7,485 nt of DNA from Acetobacteraceae bacterium (GCA_947446625.1 CANFIE010000191.1:1-7485), one strand, 5' to 3'; positions 1-6,125 are shown, counted from the first letter of the stretch. Program-made: numbers and translations. The notes: generated by a model from the letters alone, not told the origin.

Positions 1-65
1 GCCATGGCGGCGGCGGCGCCGCGCTGGGTCAGCGCCGAGGCGACAATGACGGCCGGCGCCGGGCG
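1..65 (-). repeat. Second copy of a 65-bp direct repeat inside cheB
   Basis: Bases 1-65 match 217-281 at a constant offset of 216 bp, exactly 72 codons. The first 35 bases are identical. The next 30 contain 8 mismatches, all silent, so residues 154-174 of CheB repeat residues 82-102; the cut codon at base 1 is compatible with A103. The repeat may extend beyond the left edge. Confidence 0.9.
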
Positions 66-524
66 CAGCGCAACCGGCGTGAGGGCGGCGGGCTGGCGCA
101 TTTTGGCCCAGCCGCGCAGCTTGGCCAGCAGGTCCGCCCGAAATGCCGGGTCGGCCAGCCCGCCACCGGCGGCGCTGGGCTTGGGCACGTAGTCGGCGGC
201 GCCGGCGCGCAGCGCGGCCATGGCGGCGGCGGCGCCGCGCTGGGTCAGCGCGCTGGCCACAATCACCGCCGGGGCGGGGCGTTCCTTCAGCAGCTGCGGC
301 AGCGCGGTCATGCCGTCCATCACCGGCATTTCCAGGTCCAGCAGCACCACCTGGGGGCGTTCCGCCGCCGGCATGGCGCGCAGCCGGGCAATGGCCTGGG
401 CGCCATCGCCCACCGAGGCGACCACGCGGAAATCCGGCTCGGCGTGCAGCAGCCGCGCCATCAGGCCGCGCACCGTGGCGCTGTCGTCGCAGAGCATGAT
501 GTTGATGACGCCGGGCGGGCTCAT
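1..524 (-). CDS. cheB: Chemotaxis response regulator CheB, N-terminal part (receiver domain and linker; runs off left edge)
   Basis: CheB is the cytoplasmic receptor methylesterase/glutamine deamidase that CheA activates by phosphorylation, giving adaptation in chemotaxis. I translated the leftward frame from the ATG at 524-522; it stays open to base 1 (174 complete codons). Residues 1-116 form a receiver domain: acidic pair D13-D14, phospho-acceptor D63 in LLDLEMPVMDG, switch serine S91 in VIVASALTQRG, and K115 in DYVPKP. These loop sequences are typical of CheB rather than CheY. Residues about 125-143 (DPAFRADLLAKLRGWAK) match the usual CheB linker helix. The start overlaps the cheY stop as ATGA, with GGAAG 4 nt upstream, so translation is probably coupled. 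Oddity: from R154 the sequence repeats residues 82-103 exactly where the methylesterase domain with its GxSTGG nucleophile motif should begin. The catalytic domain is not visible, so enzymatic function is inferred from the N-terminal half and from context. Confidence 0.85.
   Translation of the reverse strand, partial: MSPPGVINIMLCDDSATVRGLMARLLHAEPDFRVVASVGDGAQAIARLRAMPAAERPQVVLLDLEMPVMDGMTALPQLLKERPAPAVIVASALTQRGAAAAMAALRAGAADYVPKPSAAGGGLADPAFRADLLAKLRGWAKMRQPAALTPVALRPAPAVIVASALTQRGAAAAM
217..281 (-). repeat. First copy of the 65-bp direct repeat, in the CheB receiver domain
   Basis: This copy encodes R82 to A103, covering the beta4 strand with switch serine S91 and the following helix of the receiver. 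It is in its expected place in the fold, so it is presumably the ancestral copy. Its partner lies at 1-65. Confidence 0.9.
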
Positions 525-910
525 GCGGCTTCCGCCAGCAGGCCGACCTGGGTGAATTTATCCACCAGAATGGCCTCGTCGAAGGGCTTCATCACATATT
601 CCTGCGCCCCAGCTTCCAGCGCGGTGATGATGCGCGCGGCTTCGGATTCCGTGGTGCAGAGCACCACCACCGGATGGTCCGGCCCGAATTCGGCGCGGGC
701 GGCCTTGAGGAATTCGAGCCCGTCCATCACCGGCATGTTCCAGTCCAGCAGCACGGCGCGGGGCAGCGCGGCACGGCAGGCGGCCAGGGCCTCGGCGCCG
801 TCGGCGGCTTCCTCCACGGTGAAGCCGTGCTTTTCCAGCATGCGGCGGGCGGCCTTGCGCACCACGCGGCTGTCATCAACCACCAGGCAGGTGCCTTGCG
901 CTTCGCTCAT
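521..910 (-). CDS. cheY: Single-domain response regulator CheY
   Basis: CheY is the diffusible cytoplasmic regulator that CheA phosphorylates and that then acts on the flagellar motor switch. The 129-residue protein is one receiver domain of normal CheY length. Visible residues are the acidic pair D12-D13 in LVVDDS, phospho-acceptor D56 in VLLDWNMPVMDG, switch T86 in VVVLCTTES, aromatic switch Y105 and invariant K108 in EYVMKPF. There is no output domain. It starts 6 nt after the cheW stop, with a modest GGGTGA ribosome site that includes that stop, and its own stop overlaps the cheB start (ATGA). Other stand-alone receivers of alphaproteobacteria look similar; assignment as CheY rests on fold plus position between cheW and cheB. 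Which CheY-like protein actually binds the motor in this organism cannot be read here. Confidence 0.92.
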   Translation of the reverse strand: MSEAQGTCLVVDDSRVVRKAARRMLEKHGFTVEEAADGAEALAACRAALPRAVLLDWNMPVMDGLEFLKAARAEFGPDHPVVVLCTTESEAARIITALEAGAQEYVMKPFDEAILVDKFTQVGLLAEAA

Positions 911-916
911 GCTCGT

Positions 917-1399
917 TCACCCGATCGCCAGAATGCGTTCAACGTCCAGCAGCACCACCAGGCGGTCGCCCAGCCGGTGCACGCCGGTGGAAACCTCGCG
1001 CCACAGCGGGTCCAGCGTGGGCGGGTTGGCGGCGCGCTGGGCCTGGGGCAACGGCAGCACATCGCCCACCGCATCGGCCAGCAGGCTGTAGAGTTCCACC
1101 TCGCGCTCCACCACCACACTCATGGCCTGAGTGGCGGGGTCTCGTGGGGGCAGGCCCAGGCGCAGGCGCAGGTCTATCGCCGTGACGATGCGGCCGCGCA
1201 GGTTCAGGCTGCCCGCCACTTCCGGTGGCGCCAGCGGAATGCGGGTGATGCTGTGGTGGCCGAGCACGTCGCGCACCGTCAGCACCGGCACGCCGCACAA
1301 CTGGTCGGCGACCGTCAGCGTCAGGAACATGTCGGTGGCTTCGTCGGCCATGGGCGGCGGCGGCGCGGCGCGACCAGAGGCGTTGAGGGCTTGCTGCAT
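917..1399 (-). CDS. cheW: Chemotaxis coupling protein CheW
   Basis: CheW is the adaptor that links chemoreceptors to CheA in the cytoplasmic signalling array. The protein is 160 residues from the chosen start. An Ala/Pro-rich N-terminal tail (about residues 1-20) precedes one CheW-type beta-barrel domain (about 24-157). The hallmark NLRGRIVTAIDLR lies at residues 66-78, followed by VVVERE and a VGDVLPL segment. The start at 1399 was chosen because GGAAGGA sits 8 nt upstream and the gene then begins 17 nt after cheA ends. An in-frame ATG at 1444 would overlap cheA and add 15 residues unlike the family. A third in-frame ATG at 1351 would trim the tail. It follows cheA and precedes cheY in one operon. 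Confidence 0.93.
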   Translation of the reverse strand: MQQALNASGRAAPPPPMADEATDMFLTLTVADQLCGVPVLTVRDVLGHHSITRIPLAPPEVAGSLNLRGRIVTAIDLRLRLGLPPRDPATQAMSVVVEREVELYSLLADAVGDVLPLPQAQRAANPPTLDPLWREVSTGVHRLGDRLVVLLDVERILAIG

Positions 1400-1407
1400 G
1401 ATGGGGT

Positions 1408-1414
1408 TCCTTCC
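1408..1414 (-). promoter_or_regulatory. Ribosome binding site of cheW
   Basis: GGAAGGA on the minus strand ends 8 nt before the ATG at 1399, immediately upstream of which there is no competing start. It lies across and just after the cheA stop (1419-1417 area), so cheA and cheW are probably translated from one message. It decides the cheW start. Confidence 0.75.
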
Positions 1415-1416
1415 GC

Positions 1417-3909
1417 TCAGGCGCCCAGCGGCGTGCTGAGGCATTGCCGCAGGCTGGCGAGCAGCGCGTCGCGGTCGAATTTCGCCACGTAGTCGGTGAA
1501 GCCGGCGAGGCGGCCCGCCGTCACGTCATCCGGCGCCGCCTTGCCGGTCAGGGCGATCAGCGGCAGGTCGCGCCAGGGGCCGCCCTCGCGCAGCGTGCGG
1601 GCCAGGGCCAGGCCGTCGATCTCGGGCATTTCAATGTCGGAGACGACAATATCGAAGCCGAGCCCCGCCTCGCGCAGCTTCAACGCCTCTCGCGCATGCG
1701 GCACGGCGGTAACCGCGTAGCCGGCCGCGGTGAGGGCCGGGACGACGAGGTTGCGGAAGAAGGCGCTGTCCTCCACCAGCAGCACGCGGCGGGCGGCGCC
1801 GGCGCGGGTGGCGGCGCCTGAGCCAAACCAGTCCTCGCCGCCCTGGCGCAGCCACCAGCTGGTATCCACCACTTCCGTCACGCGCTGGTTGATGACCAGG
1901 CTGCCGAGGAAGCCGGGGCGTTCGCCAGCGGGGTCTATCGTCAGATGTTCCTCAACCACATCGAGGATTTCATCCACCACCAGCCCCATGGCGCGGTCGC
2001 CGTCGCTGAACACCAGCACCGGCTGGCGCTCGGCGGCCATGTCGGGCGACCACATCGGGTTGAGTGGCACCAGCGGCATCAGCCGGCCGCGATACTGCAC
2101 CAGCGGCCGGCCACCCGCGGTCTCGATGCGGGCGCGCTCGACATCCTCCAGCCGGGCGACCAGGCCGAGCGGCACGGCTTTCGGCGTGGCGTCGCCAGCG
2201 CGGAACAGCAGCAGGCTGGTCTTTTCCGCCACGCCCATGCCGCCGGTGGGGCGGGCCTCGGTGTCGTTCTCCGGCGCGGCCTCGCCACCCACGCCGCTGG
2301 CGCGGGCAATGCCGTTGGGGTCGAGGATCATGATGACGCTGCCGTCACCGAGGATGGTGTTGCCGCTGAACATGGTGACGTGCCGCAGGATGGGCGCCAC
2401 CGGCTTGACCACGATTTCCTCGGTATCAAACACGCGGTCGACGATGATGCCGAAGACATGCGCGCCCACCTGGGTGACGATGACGAAGCCGCTATCCTCA
2501 CGCGCCGTCGTATCAAGCCGCAGCAGCCGTGCCAGCGAGACCACGGGCAGCAACCGGTCGCGCAGGCGCAGCACCAGTGCGTCCTTGATGCGTTCCAGCT
2601 GCGGCGCACCCTCGCCGCCCGCGCGCACCAGCTCCACCACGCCGATTTGCGGCACGGCGAAGCGCTCGCCCCCGCTTTCCACAATCAGTGCCGAGACGAT
2701 GGCGAGGGTCAGCGGGATCTTGATGATGAAGGCGGTGCCCTTGCCCTCCTGGCTGCGCACTTCAATGGTGCCGCCGATGCGTTCCATGTTGGTCTTCACC
2801 ACATCCATGCCCACGCCACGGCCCGAAACGGCGGTGACCTGCGCTGCGGTGGAAAACCCCGGGCGGAAGATGAAGCGCAAAATGTCCCGCTCGCTCATGC
2901 CGGCCAGCTCGGCCTCGGTGGTCATGCCCTGGGCCAGCGCCTTGGCCTTGATTTTCGCCAGTGGCAGGCCGCGGCCATCATCGGCAATCTCGATCACGAT
3001 GTGGCCGCCTTCGTGATAGGCGTTCAGCATCACCCGGCCGGTCTCGCTCTTGCCGGAGGCGCGGCGGTCGGCGGGGTTTTCCAGCCCATGGTCGCCGCTG
3101 TTGCGCACCATATGGGTCAGCGGGTCCTTGATGAGTTCCAGCACCTGGCGGTCGAGTTCCGTCTCGGCGCCCTTCATCTCCAGGCTGATCTTCTTGCCGA
3201 GTTCATGGCCGAGATCCCGCACCAGCCGAGGCAGCTTGGCCCAGGCATTGCCGATGGGCTGCATGCGGGTTTTCATCACGCCTTCCTGCAAATCGGTGGT
3301 GATGTGGCTGAGGCGTTGCAGCGGCACGGCGAAGGCCTGGTTGTCCTCGCTGCGCGCCAGTTGCAGCAGCTGGTTGCGGGTCAGCACCAGCTCGCTCACC
3401 AGCATCATCAGCCCTTCCAGCACCTCCACCGAAACGCGGATGGTTTGCGGCGCGCCCGGCGCGGCGGCCGGCTCGGTCTCGGCCATGGCGGGTTCGGCGC
3501 TGGGTTCGGCGGCCTCCGCCACGGGCGGCGCCTCGCCATCGGCGGCGGCGTTGAGTGCGGCGATCACGGCGGCATCATCGCCGGCCGGTTCCTCGCCCTT
3601 GGCTTCCAGCCCGGCCACAATCAGCCGAATGCGGTCGATGGAGGCCAGCACCAGCGAAATGCCGGCGGGGGTGACCTTCAGCGTGGCGTCGCGCCAGCGG
3701 CCCAGCAGGTTTTCCCCGGCATGGGCCACCTTTTCCAGCCGGGAAAGACCCAGGAAGCCGCAGGTGCCCTTCACGGTGTGGACAATGCGGAACACCTCCG
3801 ACAGCGTCGCCTTGTCATCCGGGTTGCGCTCCAGCCGCACCAGGGCGGAATCCAGCGCCACCAGGCCCTCGGAGGTTTCGGTCAGGAAGTCAGCCAGCAA
3901 GTCGTCCAT
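1417..3909 (-). CDS. cheA: Hybrid chemotaxis histidine kinase CheA with two CheW domains and a C-terminal receiver
   Basis: CheA autophosphorylates in receptor arrays and passes phosphate to CheY and CheB. The protein is 830 residues from the chosen start. Domains in order: Hpt (about 1-105) with phospho-acceptor H44 in RIVHTVKGTCGFLGL; an acidic Ala/Pro-rich linker (about 106-155); dimerisation helices (about 157-215); HATPase (about 220-400) with N-box LTHMVRNSGDHGLE at 264-277, G1 DDGRGL at 310-315, F-box FIFRPGFST at 346-354 and G2 SGRGVGMDVV at 362-371; a first CheW-like domain (about 405-535); a second CheW-like domain (about 563-690); and a receiver (about 708-828) with E713-D714, D758, T788 and K810. 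There is no room for a CheY-binding P2 domain. The start is M at 3909, because MDDLLADFLTETSEGL matches CheA N termini; an in-frame ATG at 3942 with AGGGG nearby would add 11 residues. Hybrid CheA-receiver proteins are known in Rhodospirillales; the receiver probably acts as a phosphate sink or intramolecular regulator (inference). Confidence 0.95.
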   Translation of the reverse strand: MDDLLADFLTETSEGLVALDSALVRLERNPDDKATLSEVFRIVHTVKGTCGFLGLSRLEKVAHAGENLLGRWRDATLKVTPAGISLVLASIDRIRLIVAGLEAKGEEPAGDDAAVIAALNAAADGEAPPVAEAAEPSAEPAMAETEPAAAPGAPQTIRVSVEVLEGLMMLVSELVLTRNQLLQLARSEDNQAFAVPLQRLSHITTDLQEGVMKTRMQPIGNAWAKLPRLVRDLGHELGKKISLEMKGAETELDRQVLELIKDPLTHMVRNSGDHGLENPADRRASGKSETGRVMLNAYHEGGHIVIEIADDGRGLPLAKIKAKALAQGMTTEAELAGMSERDILRFIFRPGFSTAAQVTAVSGRGVGMDVVKTNMERIGGTIEVRSQEGKGTAFIIKIPLTLAIVSALIVESGGERFAVPQIGVVELVRAGGEGAPQLERIKDALVLRLRDRLLPVVSLARLLRLDTTAREDSGFVIVTQVGAHVFGIIVDRVFDTEEIVVKPVAPILRHVTMFSGNTILGDGSVIMILDPNGIARASGVGGEAAPENDTEARPTGGMGVAEKTSLLLFRAGDATPKAVPLGLVARLEDVERARIETAGGRPLVQYRGRLMPLVPLNPMWSPDMAAERQPVLVFSDGDRAMGLVVDEILDVVEEHLTIDPAGERPGFLGSLVINQRVTEVVDTSWWLRQGGEDWFGSGAATRAGAARRVLLVEDSAFFRNLVVPALTAAGYAVTAVPHAREALKLREAGLGFDIVVSDIEMPEIDGLALARTLREGGPWRDLPLIALTGKAAPDDVTAGRLAGFTDYVAKFDRDALLASLRQCLSTPLGA

Positions 3910-3971
3910 CGGGCTCTCTCGGGCAGGGCAGAGGCCGAGCATGCCCCTGGCCCGGCGAAGAAAGCGTAAAG

Positions 3972-4598
3972 CTAGGCCGGCGCCAGCCGCAGCAGCGGCA
4001 GTCCGGCGCCGGGCAGCAGCGCGCAGGTGAAGTTCTGCTCCGCCGCCAGCGCCAGCAGCAGCGGCGCCACCAGCCGGCGCGGGCCGGCGGCCAGGGCGGC
4101 AGCGGGCTGGCCGGCCAGCGCGGCCTGGATTTCCGCGGGCCAGGCGGCGTTGCGGCCTTCGGGCTGCAATTCGACGGCACGGGCGGTGCCGGCCAGGCGC
4201 ACCACGCCACCACGCGGCAGCGCCTCGGCCGCCAGCAGCGCGGCGTTCAGCACCAGCGGCACCAGCGGCGCCGAAAGCGCGGCCTGGAACAGCGGGCCGC
4301 TCAATTCAAACGCCACCCGCTGCGCCGCCGCCGAGCCAGCCAGCAGGGCGCGCAGCCCGTCCGCCGTGCAGGGTTCCGCCCCCATGCCCCAGGCCACGGC
4401 TTGCAGGCGCAGCCGCTGGCGCAAATCCACCGCCGCCTGCCGCGCCACCGCCAGCATCTCGGCATCGCCGCCTTCCAGCATATCCAGCATGCCCGCCAGG
4501 GTGCCCAGCGGGCTGCCAAGGTCATGCGTCAACCGGGCGGCCAGCAACTGGGCCAGGGCCAATGCTTCAGCCGAAGGGGCTGCGGTTGCGGCCATCAT
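3972..4598 (-). CDS. ChpT-like histidine phosphotransferase
   Basis: ChpT proteins are dimeric cytoplasmic phosphotransferases with a histidine-kinase-like fold but no kinase activity. In Caulobacter ChpT carries phosphate from CckA to CtrA and CpdR. This 208-residue protein has the family's length and layout. An N-terminal helical hairpin carries the predicted phospho-acceptor H25 in LAARLTHDLGSPLGTLAGML. A degenerate ATPase-like domain contains VLNAALLAAEALPRGG (about 116-131), a segment conserved in ChpT. No glycine-rich ATP boxes are visible, as expected. The start at 4598 has GGGAGA 4 nt upstream; the next codon is also ATG (4595), with 7-nt spacing, so either may be used. It is the promoter-proximal gene of the operon, 62 nt before cheA. 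It may be the organism's only ChpT or a chemotaxis-dedicated paralogue; the sequence does not tell. I therefore leave the symbol blank. Confidence 0.8.
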   Translation of the reverse strand: MMAATAAPSAEALALAQLLAARLTHDLGSPLGTLAGMLDMLEGGDAEMLAVARQAAVDLRQRLRLQAVAWGMGAEPCTADGLRALLAGSAAAQRVAFELSGPLFQAALSAPLVPLVLNAALLAAEALPRGGVVRLAGTARAVELQPEGRNAAWPAEIQAALAGQPAAALAAGPRRLVAPLLLALAAEQNFTCALLPGAGLPLLRLAPA

Positions 4599-4765
4599 GC
4601 ATTCTCCCGGACTTCATCACGACACAGCATCATTCTTGCGTCGTTTCGCTTTAGCCGGGAAGTATGACCGCTTGGTTAACCCTGCCCGGCCCCTCCCCCC
4701 TTGCGCCGGGCGGGGTGTGAGGACCAAATGCGGGCCAGAACAACTTGCTCCGGGAAACCAGCCCC
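4599..4765. promoter_or_regulatory. Divergent intergenic region between the chemotaxis operon and moaA
   Basis: These 167 bases must hold the leftward promoter for the chemotaxis operon and the rightward promoter for moaA, because both flanking genes read outward. The left half (about 4620-4680) is clearly less GC-rich than the coding DNA, as expected for promoters, and contains a single TTAA at 4676-4679. I could not identify a convincing -35/-10 pair in either direction. The right half holds a C-rich tract (4685-4700) and an inverted repeat, GCCCGG at 4684-4689 and CCGGGC at 4706-4711, of unknown significance. Confidence 0.45.
4603..4608 (-). promoter_or_regulatory. Ribosome binding site of the chpT-like gene
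   Basis: GGGAGA on the minus strand is 4 nt from the ATG at 4598 and 7 nt from the adjacent ATG at 4595. The spacing slightly favours the second codon. Confidence 0.6.
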
Positions 4766-5758
4766 ATGCTCGACCCCTTTGGTCGGCACATCTCCTACCT
4801 GCGGGTCTCGGTCACGGACCGGTGCGACCTGCGCTGCGTCTATTGCATGGCCGAGGACATGACCTTCCTGCCGAAGAAGGAAGTGCTGAGCCTGGAGGAA
4901 TTGGACCGGCTCTGCGGCACCTTCATCGACATGGGGGTGAAGAAGATTCGCCTGACCGGCGGTGAGCCGCTGGTGCGGCGCGATGTGATGACGCTGGTGC
5001 GCAACCTGGGCGCCCGGCTTGGGCCGGATGGCCTGAGCGAGCTGACGCTGACCACCAATGGCACCCAGCTGGCCAAGCATGCCGAGGGGCTCTACGCCGC
5101 CGGGGTGCGGCGGATCAATGTGAGCATCGACACGCTGGACCCGGCGAAATTCGCCGCCGTGACCCGTTGGGGCAAGCTGGAGCAGGTGCTGGACGGCGTA
5201 TTCGCCGCCAAGGCCGCCGGGCTGGCGGTGAAGATCAACGCCGTGGCGCTGCAGGATGTGAACGAGCACGAATACGACCACATGCTGGCCTGGTGCGGCG
5301 AGCACGGCTTTGACCTGACGCTGATCGAGACCATGCCGATGGGCGAGATCAACGAGGACCGCACCGACCAATACCTGCCGCTTTCCCTGGTGCGGGAACG
5401 CCTGAGCAAGCGTTGGACCCTGACCGATACCGACTACGTGACCGGCGGGCCGGCGCGCTACATGACCGTGGGTGAAACCGGCCAGCGGCTGGGCTTCATC
5501 ACCCCCATGACCCATAATTTCTGCGAAAGCTGCAACCGCGTGCGGCTGACCTGCACCGGCACGCTGTACATGTGCCTGGGCCAGGACGACGCCGCCGATC
5601 TGCGACGGCCACTGCGCGATGCCGCGCTGGATGATGCCGGGCTGCGCCAGGCGATTCAGGATGCCATTGCCCGCAAGCCGAAGGGCCATGACTTCATCAT
5701 TGACCGTGCCCGCCGCGCCCCCGCCGTGGCCCGGCACATGAGCGTGACCGGAGGCTGA
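4766..5758 (+). CDS. moaA: GTP 3',8-cyclase MoaA (molybdenum cofactor biosynthesis)
   Basis: MoaA is a cytoplasmic radical-SAM enzyme that rearranges GTP to 3',8-cyclo-7,8-dihydro-GTP; MoaC then makes cyclic pyranopterin monophosphate, the first intermediate of molybdenum cofactor. The protein is 330 residues, normal for the family. The N-terminal radical-SAM cluster motif CxxxCxxC is C20, C24, C27 in TDRCDLRCVYCM, and the SAM-binding GGEP is at 65-68. The second, substrate-binding 4Fe-4S cluster uses C253, C256 and C270 in NFCESCNRVRLTCTG, which also holds the conserved R-x-R-x-x-T. The C terminus is the expected Gly-Gly. The ATG at 4766 was chosen because it aligns with family N termini (LDPFGRHISYLRVSVTDRC); GGGAAA upstream is a weak ribosome site. 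An in-frame TTG at 4745 is less likely. It is followed after one base by a small membrane-protein gene. No other moa genes are in view. Confidence 0.97.
   Translation: MLDPFGRHISYLRVSVTDRCDLRCVYCMAEDMTFLPKKEVLSLEELDRLCGTFIDMGVKKIRLTGGEPLVRRDVMTLVRNLGARLGPDGLSELTLTTNGTQLAKHAEGLYAAGVRRINVSIDTLDPAKFAAVTRWGKLEQVLDGVFAAKAAGLAVKINAVALQDVNEHEYDHMLAWCGEHGFDLTLIETMPMGEINEDRTDQYLPLSLVRERLSKRWTLTDTDYVTGGPARYMTVGETGQRLGFITPMTHNFCESCNRVRLTCTGTLYMCLGQDDAADLRRPLRDAALDDAGLRQAIQDAIARKPKGHDFIIDRARRAPAVARHMSVTGG
5750..5754 (+). promoter_or_regulatory. Ribosome binding site of the small membrane-protein gene, inside the moaA 3' end
   Basis: GGAGG lies within the last codons of moaA (it encodes the terminal glycines) and is 5 nt before the ATG at 5760. 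It supports that start and translational coupling with moaA. Confidence 0.75.
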
Positions 5759-5759
5759 G

Positions 5760-6101
5760 ATGCCGGCGTTGGATGTTTTGGCCACCGCCCTGGTGGTACC
5801 CGGCATGGCGGCGTGGAGCGGCTGGCTGGTACTTTCCCTGCTGGGGCTGCTGGCGCTGTGCGTGCTGATAACGCCCTTTGCCGTGGCCGCCCTGAAGGGC
5901 CGGATGGAAATGCTGGAAGCGCAGCTGGACGAAGTGCAGGGCCAGGTGCGCGCCCTGGGCATGCGCCTGCCCGACCCCACACCCACCGAGGAACCGGTGC
6001 TGCGCCGCCCGGCCACGCCGGACAACACCAAGCCCAAGCGGCCCGAGCCGAAGCTGGACTGGCCCGGCCCAGGCCCGGCACCAGGGCCGGCGCGGCGTTA
6101 A
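5760..6101 (+). CDS. Small single-span membrane protein of unknown function
   Basis: I do not recognise this 113-residue protein. Residues about 20-45 form one strong hydrophobic segment (GWLVLSLLGLLALCVLITPF), preceded by a mildly hydrophobic N terminus. Residues 46-69 (KGRMEMLEAQLDEVQGQVRAL) have a heptad-like pattern and likely form a short amphipathic or coiled-coil helix. The rest (about 71-113) is rich in Pro, Lys, Arg and Gly (PKLDWPGPGPAPGPARR) and probably disordered. The positive charges after the span suggest the C-terminal part is cytoplasmic. GGAGG 5 nt upstream and a single base between the moaA stop and this ATG argue for a real, co-translated gene. The layout resembles small scaffold or inner-membrane accessory proteins, but no function can be assigned; a role in cofactor synthesis is only suggested by position. 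Confidence 0.7.
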   Translation: MPALDVLATALVVPGMAAWSGWLVLSLLGLLALCVLITPFAVAALKGRMEMLEAQLDEVQGQVRALGMRLPDPTPTEEPVLRRPATPDNTKPKRPEPKLDWPGPGPAPGPARR

Positions 6102-6125
6102 GCCGTTTGGCTGGCGCGTGCGGGG

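Noticed and set aside
1400..1444. Upstream in-frame start for cheW at 1444, overlapping cheA
   Set aside because: GGAAGGA at 1414-1408 points to the ATG at 1399, and the extra 15 residues do not resemble CheW N termini.
3918..3939. Hairpin (CTCGG / CCGAG) next to the cheA ribosome site that might hide it
   Set aside because: A 5-bp stem with a 12-nt loop is weak and unremarkable at this GC content.
1945..3969. A very long rightward open frame (674 codons) antisense to cheA
   Set aside because: It is opposite a complete CheA with all motifs. The product is His/Gln/Ala-rich without domain character, as expected for the reverse-strand shadow of high-GC coding DNA.
4627..4653. Flagellar sigma-28-like promoter on the minus strand (TAAA, 15 nt, then AATGATGC)
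   Set aside because: The -35-like TAAA and spacing fit, but only three of eight -10 positions match GCCGATAA, which is near chance.
4676..4679. Possible CtrA binding half-site (TTAA) between chpT and moaA
   Set aside because: The full CtrA site needs TTAA-N7-TTAA; no second half-site occurs at the right distance on either side.
4684..4765. Moco riboswitch or attenuator in the moaA leader, suggested by the GCCCGG...CCGGGC inverted repeat
   Set aside because: The leader is too short for the known Moco RNA motif. The 6-bp stem with a 16-nt loop is expected by chance in DNA this GC-rich, and no U-tract follows.
4676..6037. A 453-codon leftward open frame opposite moaA
   Set aside because: It covers the whole of moaA, which has every catalytic motif. 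The antisense product is low-complexity (His, Gln, Gly, Ala) with no recognisable family.
6101..6125. Intrinsic terminator in the 24-nt convergent gap (AGCC-GTTT-GGCT)
   Set aside because: The stem is only 4 bp and no T-run follows on either strand.
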